Shown in pieces: positions 25,728 to 37,699 of a DNA stretch of 64,000 nucleotides (positions are counted from its first letter, which is position 1; each line of letters begins with the position of its first letter). A program made the position numbers and the translations under genes. The stretch is taken from the NCBI GenBank assembly GCA_963720705.1, contig CAVRGJ010000005.1, positions 434,001-498,000 of the forward strand, given 5' to 3'. Under the pieces are notes generated by a model that worked only from the letters and a program-made list of their open reading frames with translations, made no database searches and was not told where the DNA came from. This stretch comes from DASWJZ01 sp963720705 (GTDB lineage Bacteria > Pseudomonadota > Alphaproteobacteria > Rhizobiales > Afifellaceae).

Positions 25728-26102
25728 TCAACGCAGGCGATCGCGAATCTGACGGCGCTGGAAGTAGAGCAGACCGGCGAGTACCACGCCGATCACGATC
25801 GGATGGATCCAGTCCTGGTGGAGCACGGTGACCTGCGCCCCGAAGGCGGCGATGTCGACGGCGAGAAGGATCAATGCACCGAAGGCAGAGACCGCCGGCG
25901 TGAGCAGCATGACGGCGCCGACGACTTCGGCGAGACCGGTTGCGTAGCGCAGCCATTGCCCGAACCCGACGACCTCGAAGATATCGACTTCCATCTGTGC
26001 GCCGATGAGTTTTTGGATGGCGGCGAAAAGGAAGAGCGCGGCGAGAAGGACGCGGAAAACCCAAAGGGCGATCGTACCGATCCTCGATGCGGTATCGGAC
26101 AT
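25728..26102 (-). CDS. DoxX-like small membrane protein
   Basis: A 124-aa protein with four hydrophobic helices (about residues 8-28, 45-65, 70-90 and 98-115). The second-helix region EVVGFGQWLRYATGLAEVVGA resembles the DoxX/DoxX-like family, whose members are linked to redox balance or quinone-related membrane functions but are mostly uncharacterised. It is packed between an FMN reductase gene and ubiG on the same strand (15 nt and 6 nt gaps), so a role in membrane redox chemistry is plausible but inferred. Confidence 0.82.
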   Translation of the reverse strand: MSDTASRIGTIALWVFRVLLAALFLFAAIQKLIGAQMEVDIFEVVGFGQWLRYATGLAEVVGAVMLLTPAVSAFGALILLAVDIAAFGAQVTVLHQDWIHPIVIGVVLAGLLYFQRRQIRDRLR

Positions 26103-26117
26103 CGTTCTCTCCGAATT

Positions 26118-26666
26118 CTAGGGCACCATCGCGGCGGTCAGCCGGGTGAAATTGTCGACGAAGGTCTGCAGGAGCTTCCGCGTCGTCTCGTCGACGACGC
26201 TTCCCGTCTCGTCGAAGAGCTGGTCCGTGTAATTCAGGAAGGCTTCGGGCTTGCCGAGAAGGGCAATGAAGTGGCCGTTCAGGATCGTGCGGAGATGCTG
26301 CTGTGCGACCGCTGTCGAGATGCGGCCTCGCGACGTGCCGGTCAGCGCCGCGACCTTGCCCGCGAAGGAGTTCTTTCCGGGAGGGCGCGTTGCCCAGTCG
26401 ATGGCATTCTTCATGGCGGCGGGAATACTGCGATTGTGCTCGGGCGTGACGAAGAGCACGGCATGCGCGGCTTCGAGCTCGCCCTTGAAGCGCAGTACCG
26501 GCGGAGGCGGGTTGGCCTCGTCGTCCTGGTTGAAGAGCGGGAGGTCGTCGATCTTCAGAAGGTTGAAGGCGAGCTTCCCCTCGCCGAGCTTGATCAGCGC
26601 GCCGGCATACTTCCGGTTGATCGAGTCCTTGCGGATGCTCCCGACGATCACCGCGACCTTGTGCAT
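26118..26666 (-). CDS. NADPH-dependent FMN reductase / quinone reductase
   Basis: A 182-aa flavodoxin-fold reductase. The phosphate-binding loop is GSIRKDSINRKYA (residues 9-21), and the flavin-contact segment VTPEHNRSIPAAMKNAIDW follows at about residue 80. These are characteristic of the NADPH-dependent FMN reductase/ChrR-like family, which reduces FMN, quinones or azo and chromate compounds. The ATG at 26666 matches the family start and follows GGGGGAAAGACGCC. It heads the operon with doxX and ubiG. Confidence 0.9.
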   Translation of the reverse strand: MHKVAVIVGSIRKDSINRKYAGALIKLGEGKLAFNLLKIDDLPLFNQDDEANPPPPVLRFKGELEAAHAVLFVTPEHNRSIPAAMKNAIDWATRPPGKNSFAGKVAALTGTSRGRISTAVAQQHLRTILNGHFIALLGKPEAFLNYTDQLFDETGSVVDETTRKLLQTFVDNFTRLTAAMVP

Positions 26667-26902
26667 GGCGTCTTTCCCCCAAGGAGACGGCGGGCAACCG
26701 ACCGCCGCTTCCTTCATTTGGCTTGGCAGTGGCGAATAGGCAAATCCTTTGCCGCTTCGCCGGCCTCGCGAGCCAAGGCTGTTGCCGGCCGGCCCGGAAG
26801 CCGATAAAGAGCCGCAATCGGCGGGAAATCGCCGATGCTCCCGGCATTTTGCAAATGGCGAAACCGGCCTTCCGGTGTGCGCCTCAGGGAAATTTTCAGG
26901 GC

Positions 26903-28152
26903 ATGGCTCGGCTCGTCATGAAATTCGGCGGAACGTCGGTCGCCGACATCGACCGCATCCGCAACGTGGCACGGCACGTGAAGCGCGAGGTCGACGCGGG
27001 GAATGAGGTGGCTGTCGTCGTCTCGGCGATGGCCGGCAAGACGAACGAGCTCGTGGCTTTCTGCCGTGCCGCCTCCACCCTTCACGACGCGCGAGAATAC
27101 GACACGGTCGTCGCCGCCGGCGAGCAGATCACGGCCGGGCTTCTTGCGATCGTCCTCCAGAACATGGGTATCCAGGCCCGCTCGTGGCTTGGCTGGCAGA
27201 TTCCTATCAGGTACCTGATGCAGCACACGGCTCGGCGCGGATTTCCGACATCCGCGCCGACATGCTGCTTGAGCGTTTCGCCAAGGGGCAGGTGGCGGTG
27301 GTCGCCGGCTTCCAGGGCCTCGCGCCCGACAATCGCGTGGCGACGCTCGGGCGTGGCGGCTCCGACACGAGCGCGGTGGCAATCGCCGCCGCAGTCGGCG
27401 CGGAGCGCTGCGACATCTATACGGACGTGGACGGCGTCTACACGACCGACCCGCGCATCGTGTCGGCGGCGCGCCGCCTCGACAAGGTCGCCTTCGAGGA
27501 AATGCTGGAAATGGCGTCGCTCGGGTCGAAGGTGCTACAGGTACGCTCGGTCGAGCTCGCGATGGTGCACGGGGTCAGGACCTTCGTGCGCTCGTCGTTC
27601 GACGACCCGGACGCGCCGCAGACCGGTGCCGGCAACCAGCCGGTCGGCACGCTCATTTGCGATGAGGATGAGATCGTGGAAAAGCAGCTCGTAACGGGCA
27701 TCGCCTACACTAAGGACGAGGCCAAGATCACGCTCCGCAGGGTCGAGGACAAGCCGGGCGTCGCCGCGGCGATTTTCGGGCCGCTGGCGGAGGCGGGCAT
27801 CAACGTCGACATGATCTCGCAGAGTAAAAGCGGCCGCGCAACGGACATGACCTTCACCGTGCCGACGGCGGATTACGACCGCTCGATGGCGCTGATCGAA
27901 AGCATCAGAGACACCGTTCCGATGGAAAGCGTGTCGGGATCGAGCGAGGTCGCCAAGATCTCGGTGGTCGGGATCGGCATGCGCAGCCATGCCGGCGTCG
28001 CGGCCCAGGCCTTCAAGGCCCTTGCCTCGCGCGGCATCAACATCCAGCTCATCACCACCTCGGAGATCAAGATCTCCGTGCTGATCGACGCCGCCTATAC
28101 CGAGCTTGCGGTGCGCACGCTCCATTCAATATACGAACTCGACAAGACCTGA
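26903..28152 (+). pseudogene. lysC: Aspartokinase, reading frame broken near 27212-27216
   Basis: Aspartokinase phosphorylates aspartate in the first step of lysine, threonine and methionine synthesis. The start MARLVMKFGGTSVAD has the KFGGTSV kinase motif (residues 7-13). The N-terminal part runs in one frame to SWLGWQIPIR, and the rest (DAAHGSARISDIRADM..., kinase end, two ACT domains from ~27720) is in another. Family members read GWQ-P-I-x-T-D-x-x-HG here, which would be restored by removing two bases in AGGTACCTGATG (27209-27220). No other damage is visible, and the C-terminal ACT region (GVAAAIFGPLAEAGINVDM) is intact. Since the gene is normally essential, a sequencing or assembly error is likely; if real, the enzyme is lost. 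Confidence 0.85.
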
Positions 28153-28288
28153 GCCGGGGGGCACGCGGGAGTTGTAGGCCCCGCGGCGGCGCCCGGCCTG
28201 CCCGACGAGCGTGCGGGCGAGCCGAAGCTTTGCGGCGGTGCCGAAGCCGGCGGCGGCAGCGTAACGATGCCGCGACTAGGAGGACGGT

Positions 28289-30565
28289 GTGGCGACAACC
28301 CGGGGGGCGCTCGCCGGGCCGCGCGTGCTCTTGCGGAAACTCCGCGAGGTCATGGCGGAGCCGATCGGCGCCCAGCAGCGGCTCGACAAGATCGTCAGGC
28401 TGATCGCGGCCAACATGGTCGCGGAGGTCTGCTCCGTCTACGTGCTGCGCGCCGACAACGTGCTCGAGCTCTACGCCACGGAGGGCTTGAAGCCGACCTC
28501 CGTGCATCGCGCCACGCTGCAGGTCGGGCGCGGCCTCGTCGGCCTGATCGCCGCTGAGGCGCGGGCCTTGAATCTTCCCGACGCGCAGTCGCATCCGGCC
28601 TTCGCCTATCTCCCGGAGACGGGGGAGGAGATCTACCACTCCTTCCTCGGCGTGCCGGTGCTCCGCGCTGGGCGGACGCTCGGCGTGCTCGTCGTGCAGA
28701 ACCGCTCCTATCGCAACTACGCGGAGGAGGAGATCGAGGCGCTGCAGACGACGGCGATGGTGCTCGCCGAGATGTTCGCGTCCGGCGAGATGGAGGATCT
28801 CACGATCCCCGGCGCCGACCTCGACGTCAACCGGCCGGTGCACCTGAAGGGCGTCGCCTTCGCGGAAGGGATTGCGCTCGGCCATGTGGTGCTGCACGAG
28901 CCGCGCGTGGTGGTGACCCAGCTCATCGCCGAGGATGTCGAAACGGAGCTTCGCCGCCTCGACGCGGCGATGGCGAGCCTGAGACTCTCCGTCGACGACC
29001 TTCTCGCGCGCGGTGCTGAGGTCGGGACCGGCGAGCACCGCGAGATTCTGGAAGCCTACAAGATGTTCGCCGAGGACCGCGGCTGGACGCGGCGGCTGCA
29101 GGAGGCGATCCAGAACGGCCTCACCGCCGAGGCGGCGGTGGAGCGCGTGCAGAACGACACGCGCGCACAGATGACGCGGCAGACCGACCCGTTCCTGCGC
29201 GACCGCCTGCACGATTTCGACGATCTCGCCAACCGGCTCCTGCGCGAGCTCATCGGCCGCCCCCACGGGCCCTTGTCGGCCGAAATGCCGGGCGATTCGA
29301 TCGTGGTCGCGCGCAACATGGGCCCGGCGGAGCTTCTCGACTATGACCGCGAGCGGCTGCGCGGGCTGGTACTCGAGGAAGCAGGGGCGACGAGCCACGT
29401 CGCCATCGTCGCGCGGGCGCTCAACATCGCGACCGTCGGCCAGCTCGAGGACGTGGTTGCGCTTGCCGAGGCGGGCGACCCGATCATCGTCGACGGCGAC
29501 ACCGGCGAGGTGCATCTTCGGCCGCCCGCCGACATCGAAACGGCCTACGCAGACAAGGCACGCTTCCGCGCCCGTAAACAGGAGCAGTACCGGCTCACGC
29601 GCCACGAGCCTTCCGTCACCCGCGACGGGATCGAGATCGCGCTCCACATCAACGCCGGCCTCATCATGGACATGCCGCGGCTTGAGGAATCGGGCGCGGC
29701 GGGCGTCGGCCTCTTCCGCACGGAGCTGCAGTTCATGGTGGTGCCGGCGTTTCCGCGGCAGAGCGAGCAGGAGCTCTTCTACCGCCAGGTGCTCGACGCG
29801 GCGAACGGCAAGCCCGTCACCTTCCGCTCGCTCGACGTCGGCGGCGACAAGGTGCTTCCCTATTTCCGCCAGCAAAAGGAAGAGAACCCGGCGATGGGCT
29901 GGCGCGCGATCCGGCTCGGCCTCGACCGGCCGGCGCTGCTCAAGACGCAGGCGCGCGCGCTTCTCAAGGCCACGGCCGGGCGCGAGCTTCGGCTCATGTT
30001 CCCGATGGTCGCGGAGGTCATCGAGTTCGAGCGTGCCAAGGCCATCGTGAAGCGCGAGCAGAACCATCTCGCACGCCACGGCCATGCCGGTCCGGTGCGG
30101 CTCGTGCTCGGCGCCATGATCGAGGTGCCGTCGCTGCTATTCCAGCTCGACGAGCTGTTCGCAGCCGTCGACTTCGCCTCCGTCGGGTCGAACGACCTGA
30201 TGCAGTTCATCATGGCGAGCGACCGCTCGAACGGGCGGCTTGCCGGTCGCTTCGATCCGCTCAATCCGGCATTCCTGCGCGCGCTCCGCACCATCAGCTG
30301 CGCTGCGGAGAAGGCGGGCAAGCCGCTGACGCTTTGCGGCGAGATCGCCGGTCGGCCGCTTGACGCGATCGCGCTTGCGGCGATCGGCTTCCGTTCGCTC
30401 TCCATGGCTTCCGCCGCGATCGGACCGGTCAAGTCGGCGATACGGGCGCTTGAGCTTAAGCCGATCGGCGAGCGTCTCAACGCACTGATCGATCAGGGAG
30501 CCTCGGCGTCGGAGATACGCGGCGAGCTGCAAGCCTGGGCCGACAGTAACCGCGTTCCCATCTAG
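28289..30565 (+). CDS. ptsP: Phosphoenolpyruvate--protein phosphotransferase PtsP (enzyme I-Ntr)
   Basis: The first enzyme of the nitrogen-related phosphotransferase chain, passing phosphate from PEP to NPr. It has 758 aa: an N-terminal GAF sensor domain (about 20-165), the HPr-binding helical region, the swivelling phosphohistidine domain with H370 (AGATSHVAIVARALNI), and the PEP-binding barrel with the motif FRTELQFM and the C-terminal LCGEIAGRP. The GAF domain separates it from sugar-PTS enzyme I and in related proteins senses nitrogen status (glutamine/2-oxoglutarate). It starts with GTG at 28289 after a perfect AGGAGG. It lies between lysC and prfA, the usual Hyphomicrobiales arrangement, and prfA begins 6 nt after its stop. 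Confidence 0.95.
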   Translation: MATTRGALAGPRVLLRKLREVMAEPIGAQQRLDKIVRLIAANMVAEVCSVYVLRADNVLELYATEGLKPTSVHRATLQVGRGLVGLIAAEARALNLPDAQSHPAFAYLPETGEEIYHSFLGVPVLRAGRTLGVLVVQNRSYRNYAEEEIEALQTTAMVLAEMFASGEMEDLTIPGADLDVNRPVHLKGVAFAEGIALGHVVLHEPRVVVTQLIAEDVETELRRLDAAMASLRLSVDDLLARGAEVGTGEHREILEAYKMFAEDRGWTRRLQEAIQNGLTAEAAVERVQNDTRAQMTRQTDPFLRDRLHDFDDLANRLLRELIGRPHGPLSAEMPGDSIVVARNMGPAELLDYDRERLRGLVLEEAGATSHVAIVARALNIATVGQLEDVVALAEAGDPIIVDGDTGEVHLRPPADIETAYADKARFRARKQEQYRLTRHEPSVTRDGIEIALHINAGLIMDMPRLEESGAAGVGLFRTELQFMVVPAFPRQSEQELFYRQVLDAANGKPVTFRSLDVGGDKVLPYFRQQKEENPAMGWRAIRLGLDRPALLKTQARALLKATAGRELRLMFPMVAEVIEFERAKAIVKREQNHLARHGHAGPVRLVLGAMIEVPSLLFQLDELFAAVDFASVGSNDLMQFIMASDRSNGRLAGRFDPLNPAFLRALRTISCAAEKAGKPLTLCGEIAGRPLDAIALAAIGFRSLSMASAAIGPVKSAIRALELKPIGERLNALIDQGASASEIRGELQAWADSNRVPI

Positions 30566-30571
30566 GAAGCG

Positions 30572-31660
30572 ATGGCCGCCACTATCCCGCAGGAGCGTCT
30601 GCGCTCGCTGATCCGCCGCCACGAGACCGTCGCGGCGATGCTTTCGGCCGGCCAGCAGGGGAGCGAATATGTGCGGCTGTCGCGCGAGTTCGCCGAGCTC
30701 GACCCGGTGGCGGAGAAGGCGCGCGCGCTTGAAAGCGCCGAGCGCGAGCTTCGCGACGCCGAGGCACTTATCGAAGATGCGGCTACCGACCGCGAAATGC
30801 GGGCGCTCGCGGAGGACGAGCGGGTGGCGCTCAAGGACAAGGTCGAGCGGCTGCGCGACGAGCTCCGCGTCCTTTTGATCCCGCGCGATGCGGCCGACGA
30901 TCGGAGCGCCATCCTGGAAGTGCGGGCCGGGACGGGCGGCGACGAGGCGGCGCTTTTCGCCGGCGATCTCTTCCGCATGTACGAGCGCTACGCCGCGCTG
31001 CACGGATGGAAGATCGAGGTGCTTTCGGCGAGCGAGGGCGAGGTCGGCGGTTATCGCGAGATCATCGCCGCCGTGCGCGGTGGTGGCGTCTACCGGCGCC
31101 TGAAGTTCGAATCGGGTGTGCACCGGGTACAGCGTGTGCCGGAGACGGAAGCGAGCGGGCGCATTCACACCTCGGCGGCGACCGTTGCCGTTCTCCCAGA
31201 GGCGGAGGACGTCGACATCGTGATTCGTCCGGAGGATCTGGTCGTCGAGGAGTTGCGAGCGTCTTCGAAGGGCGGGCAGCACGCCAACACGACGGCATCC
31301 GGGATCAGGATGACGTATGTCCCGGCAGGAATAACCGTCAGCGTCAATTCACGCTCGCAGCACCAGAACCGTGCTCAGGCACTTGATGTCTTGCGCTCTC
31401 GCCTCTTCGATTTGGAGCGGCAACGTCTGGCCGACAGCCGCGCTGCGGAACGCAAAGGACAGGTCGGCTCGGGCGACCGCTCGGAGCGCATCCGCACCTA
31501 CAATTTCCCGCAGGGTCGCGTCACCGACCACCGCGTCAACCTCACCCTCTACAAGCTCGACAAGGTGCTGGACGGGGAGGCGCTCGACGAGATCGTCGAC
31601 GCGCTGATCGCCGACGACCAGGCGCGGAAGCTCTCCGAATTCGAGGACCGGGCGCAATGA
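30572..31660 (+). CDS. prfA: Peptide chain release factor 1, divergent GGQ loop
   Basis: RF1 ends translation at UAA and UAG. The 362-aa protein has the N-terminal coiled domain, the stop-codon tripeptide region P190-E191-T192 (the PxT motif, usually PAT/PVT) followed by GRIHTSAATVAVLPEAE, and the catalytic GGQ at residues 234-236. Around GGQ the sequence reads RASSKGGQHANTTASGIRMT, whereas most bacterial RF1s have R-x-S-G-A-GGQHVN...R-I-T-H. The C-terminal part (VGSGDRSERIRTYNFPQGR) is fully conventional. Its stop overlaps the start of prmC, whose product methylates the GGQ glutamine, so the pair is coupled. Confidence 0.94.
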   Translation: MAATIPQERLRSLIRRHETVAAMLSAGQQGSEYVRLSREFAELDPVAEKARALESAERELRDAEALIEDAATDREMRALAEDERVALKDKVERLRDELRVLLIPRDAADDRSAILEVRAGTGGDEAALFAGDLFRMYERYAALHGWKIEVLSASEGEVGGYREIIAAVRGGGVYRRLKFESGVHRVQRVPETEASGRIHTSAATVAVLPEAEDVDIVIRPEDLVVEELRASSKGGQHANTTASGIRMTYVPAGITVSVNSRSQHQNRAQALDVLRSRLFDLERQRLADSRAAERKGQVGSGDRSERIRTYNFPQGRVTDHRVNLTLYKLDKVLDGEALDEIVDALIADDQARKLSEFEDRAQ

Positions 31661-32547
31661 CCTACGCCGAGGCGCTTGCGAAAGGACGCGCGGCGCTTGC
31701 TTCCGTCGCCGATGCTTCGCTTGACGCGCGGCTGCTTCTTGCCGCCGCTGCCGGTTTCGACATGGCCGCACTCGTGTCGCGGAGCGGCGACGGCATGCCG
31801 GCGATTGCGCAAGCGCGCTACGATGCCCATCTGAAGCGTCGGAGCAGCGGCGAGCCGGTCGCGCGCATTCTTGGTCGCGCCGAGTTCTGGGGCCTCGATC
31901 TCAAGCTCAATTCAGCCACGCTCGTGCCGCGGCCTGACACGGAAACGCTGGTCGAGGTCGTGCTTGAGAACGCGCATCGGCTCCCGGCGGCGCCGACGAT
32001 TTGCGACCTTGGAACCGGGTCAGGCGCGATCGCGATTGCGCTTCTCAGCGAGTTGAGAGAGGCACGCGCCGTCGCCACCGACATATCCGCGGAGGCGCTT
32101 GCCGCGGCGCGATTGAATGCGGAGGCGCATGGCGTCGCCGGCCGCGTGAGCTTTTTGAATGTCGGATTTGCAGAGGGTCCGGACGGGCCGTTCGATGTAG
32201 TCGTCTCGAACCCGCCCTATATCAGGAGCGAGGCGATCTCCGGCTTGCCGAAAGAAGTGCGCGAGCACGATCCGCGCGTTGCGCTTGACGGCGGCGAGGA
32301 CGGGCTTGCAGCCTACCGGGCGATCCTTTCGCGGGTCGGAACGCTGCTCGCTTCCGGAGGCCTCATCGCCTTCGAAGTGGGCTACGATCAAGGCGAATCG
32401 GTCGCCGCCCTCTGTCGCGACGCGGGCCTTTCGGACGTTGCCGTACGTTGCGACCTTAGCGGGCACGAGCGCGTCGTTAGCGGCCGCCAAACCGTGTTTG
32501 GGACCAACCCGAAGATGGCAAAAAAAGCGCTTGGAAAAGTCGAATGA
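31657..32547 (+). CDS. prmC: Release factor glutamine methyltransferase
   Basis: SAM-dependent N5-glutamine methyltransferase that modifies the GGQ glutamine of RF1 and RF2. It is 296 aa: a helical N-terminal domain (1-85) that contacts the release factor, PVARILGRAEFWG just before the methyltransferase domain, SAM motif I ICDLGTGSGAIAIALL, and the catalytic VVSNPPYI near residue 185. The ATG overlaps the prfA stop (ATGA). Downstream, 32548-32782 contains no gene that I can recognise. Confidence 0.95.
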   Translation: MTYAEALAKGRAALASVADASLDARLLLAAAAGFDMAALVSRSGDGMPAIAQARYDAHLKRRSSGEPVARILGRAEFWGLDLKLNSATLVPRPDTETLVEVVLENAHRLPAAPTICDLGTGSGAIAIALLSELREARAVATDISAEALAAARLNAEAHGVAGRVSFLNVGFAEGPDGPFDVVVSNPPYIRSEAISGLPKEVREHDPRVALDGGEDGLAAYRAILSRVGTLLASGGLIAFEVGYDQGESVAALCRDAGLSDVAVRCDLSGHERVVSGRQTVFGTNPKMAKKALGKVE

Positions 32548-32782
32548 TCGGGCTAGCTTCCAATCGCAAACCAGAGCGAAGCCACAGAGCTGGCATTCCT
32601 TTCCCGGCAGACAGAGAACTAAGAGTCGCCGAAAGCTGGTTCGCTCGCGTCGCCATCGCATGGACGTCTTGACCTTCGGAAAGACGAGGTCGGCGAGGAA
32701 GCAAACGCGCCAGCATTAACCGAGTCGGTCCATGTGGAACGACCCGGAAACGAGAGTTGACCGTCAACAAGAGAACGGGTCC

Positions 32783-33589
32783 ATGAGGCATAATCAGAAT
32801 CGCCGGTCCCGCGGCCGCAGCCGCAAAGGTCCGAATCCGCTTACGCGCAGTTACGAATTGAACGGGCCGGACGTTAAGGTCCGCGGCACCGCGGCGCATG
32901 TGGCAGAGAAGTACATGTCGCTCGCGCGCGACGCACATGCGGCCGGCGACGTGGTAGCGGCGGAGAACTATCTTCAGCACGCCGAGCACTACAACCGGAT
33001 CGTCATGGCCGCGCAGACGCAGTTCCAGCAGTCGCAGCCGCAGTTCCGCGAGGGCGGCGGCGAAGAGGGTTACGACGACGACCGGCAGATGAACGGCCGC
33101 GGGGGCCGCGACCGCTTCGAATCGAACAGCCGCGATGACGAGGAGGGCGGCGAGGATCGCTTCGACAGCACGGGTGGCAGTCGCTTCGACAGCCCCGGCA
33201 ACCGATTCGAAAATGGCGGCGGCGAAGGCGACGACGACCGCGGCTACCGGCCAATGCAAGGGCAGGGCCGTCAGAGCGACCACGACCAAAGGCATCGCGG
33301 GCCGCGCCCCGACCGCTTCGAGCCGCGGCGCGACCGGTCCGACTACCGTGACAACCGCGAGGGCCGCGACCGTAACGAGCAGCGCTTCCAGCGGCAGGAC
33401 GAGCCGCAGCCCGAGATTGCGCCGCCGCCGGTTGAAGCCGCAGCCCCTCCCGTAGAGGAATCCGCCCCGAGCCAGCCCCGCCGCCGTCGCGGCCGGCCGC
33501 CGCGCGGCGAGAGCGCCGAGGTCGCTGTCCAGGAAGGCGAGGAGGCAACGCCTGATGGCGCGGCAGCACTGGCCGCCTTCCCCGACTGA
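32783..33589 (+). CDS. DUF4167 domain protein with disordered Arg/Asp/Gly-rich tail
   Basis: The N-terminal ~95 residues (MRHNQNRRSRGRSRKGPNPL, then RSYELNGPDVKVRGTAAHV and AENYLQHAEHYNRIV) are the DUF4167 domain found almost only in alphaproteobacteria. The remaining ~170 residues are low-complexity, rich in R, D, G, N and F repeats such as RFDS and DRFE, ending in a Pro/Glu-rich segment with an AT-hook-like RRRGRPPRGE. This composition suggests RNA or DNA binding; the function is unknown. The ATG at 32783 is chosen because the family begins at MR-x-x-Q-NRR. It lies between prmC and clpB, its usual neighbours. Confidence 0.88.
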   Translation: MRHNQNRRSRGRSRKGPNPLTRSYELNGPDVKVRGTAAHVAEKYMSLARDAHAAGDVVAAENYLQHAEHYNRIVMAAQTQFQQSQPQFREGGGEEGYDDDRQMNGRGGRDRFESNSRDDEEGGEDRFDSTGGSRFDSPGNRFENGGGEGDDDRGYRPMQGQGRQSDHDQRHRGPRPDRFEPRRDRSDYRDNREGRDRNEQRFQRQDEPQPEIAPPPVEAAAPPVEESAPSQPRRRRGRPPRGESAEVAVQEGEEATPDGAAALAAFPD

Positions 33590-33851
33590 CGCGCTTCGCT
33601 TCAAGGCATTTTTCGAAGGCCGGCCTCGCGCCGGCCGTTCGATTCTTGGTTTCCTCTCTTTTGCTTTCGATCAAGGCGCGTCGGAATCGGCGCCTGCAGG
33701 TTTGCGGGCGTCAGTGAAAACCGGCGGGATTGCGCGGCAAAAATCGCCGCACCATATGTCGAGTACGGCCGCCCCGTGGGGGGCTGAATCTCAAGAGTTG
33801 GCCGCTCCTTCGGCGCTTCGGGCCATGGGGCGGGCCGAAAAGGGGTGAGCG

Positions 33852-36465
<2,614 letters not shown>

Positions 36466-36524
36466 GCCGAAACTTGTCTGGCGTAACCGCCAAGTGACGC
36501 CCTCGTCGTTGCAATCCCGGCGAC

Positions 36525-36574
36525 GTCATTCTCGGGCGAAGCGAAGCGGAGACTCGAGAACCCGGTGCGAGCGT
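36525..36574. repeat. REP-like palindromic element between convergent genes
   Basis: The stretch begins GTCATTCTCGGGCGAAGCG and ends ACTCGAGAACCCGG, a pattern like the GC-rich extragenic palindromes scattered through Hyphomicrobiales genomes. It lies between the ends of clpB and the ABC permease gene and could form a hairpin that limits read-through from both sides. Confidence 0.5.
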
Positions 36575-36659
36575 CGGGCCCGGGTCCTCGGGTCGCGCGT
36601 ATGCGCCCCCCTGAATCGGCTTCGCGTAGCCGGGTGAAGGCGCAAACCGCCCGAGCCCA

Positions 36660-37688
36660 TCACCCGGCCTTCGCCGTCTCTCGCAGCCGCTGCGCGTAAA
36701 CGTTGATGATGAGCGCGATCAAGAGGATCAGGCCGCGGATCAGAATCTTCAGGAACGGGTCGATCTGCACGTGGTCGAGGCCGTTGTTGAGCACGCCCAG
36801 CACGAAGAGGCCGACGATCGTGTTGCCGATGCCGCCGCGTCCGCCGAAGAGCGAGGTGCCGCCGACCACGACCGCGGCAATCGCGTCGAGCAGATAGGGC
36901 GTGAACTCGTTCTGCTGTGCGCTGCCGAAATAGGCGACGCCGAGCATGCCCGCGACGCCCGAGCAGACCGCGCCGATCACCATGACGGTGCCGATGACGC
37001 GCTTGACATTGACGCCGGAATATTCCGCCGCCTCGCGGTTGCCGCCGACCATGTAGACGTAGCGGCCGAAGCGCGTGTAGGTGAGGACGATGTGGGCGAC
37101 GAGGAGCATCGTCGCGGCGACGATCACGATCCAGGGCACGCCGGCGATGCGGCCGGAGCCGAGCGTGGAGATGATCGGCGGCACGGCGTAGGCGATCTGC
37201 CCGCGCACGAGCAGCGCCGAGATGCCGTCGGCGATCTGCATCATGGCGAGCGTCATGATGAAGGACGGAATGCCGATCATCGTGATGCCGGCCGCGTTGA
37301 CGACGCCGAGCGCGAAGCACGCGAGGAGCGCAAACACCACCGCGAATCCGCCGGAGAGCGGGATGTTCGCGATGTTCACGTAGGATTCCTGCAGCGTGAA
37401 ATACGCGACCACGATGCCGGTCACGTTGGCGATCGCCGCGACCGAGAGGTCGATCTCGGCGCACAGGATCACGAAGGTCAGCCCGACGGCGATGATCCCG
37501 GTGATCGACACCTGGTTCAGGATGTTCTGCAGGTTTGCCATCGTCAGGAACGACGGGCTCGCCAAGCTGAAGAAGATGACGAGAAAGAGCAGCGTCACGA
37601 ACGGCGCGATGTTGCGCATCTGGTTCCTGAACCAGAGGCCGAAGCCGCGCCGCGCGGGCGCTGTTATCGGATCCGACACCGGCGTCAT
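36660..37688 (-). CDS. Sugar-type ABC transporter permease (RbsC/BPD_transp_2 family)
   Basis: A 342-aa membrane component with about eight to ten helices. Signature stretches are NILNQVSITGIIAVGLTFVI, the CAEIDLSVAAIANVTGIV block (the EIDLS motif of ribose/xylose-type permeases) and RFGRYVYMVGGNREAAEYSG, a cytoplasmic loop that contacts the ATPase. It partners with the ATPase gene 11 nt upstream and the binding protein beyond it. The ATG at 37688 directly follows the ATPase stop. The transported compound is not evident; family members carry pentoses, other sugars, inositol or autoinducer-2. Confidence 0.93.
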   Translation of the reverse strand: MTPVSDPITAPARRGFGLWFRNQMRNIAPFVTLLFLVIFFSLASPSFLTMANLQNILNQVSITGIIAVGLTFVILCAEIDLSVAAIANVTGIVVAYFTLQESYVNIANIPLSGGFAVVFALLACFALGVVNAAGITMIGIPSFIMTLAMMQIADGISALLVRGQIAYAVPPIISTLGSGRIAGVPWIVIVAATMLLVAHIVLTYTRFGRYVYMVGGNREAAEYSGVNVKRVIGTVMVIGAVCSGVAGMLGVAYFGSAQQNEFTPYLLDAIAAVVVGGTSLFGGRGGIGNTIVGLFVLGVLNNGLDHVQIDPFLKILIRGLILLIALIINVYAQRLRETAKAG

Positions 37689-37699
37689 TTGGCTTCCCC

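Noticed and set aside
28067..30085. A 672-codon open frame opposite ptsP
   Set aside because: PtsP is full-length with all motifs; the opposite frame has no recognisable domain and typical shadow composition.
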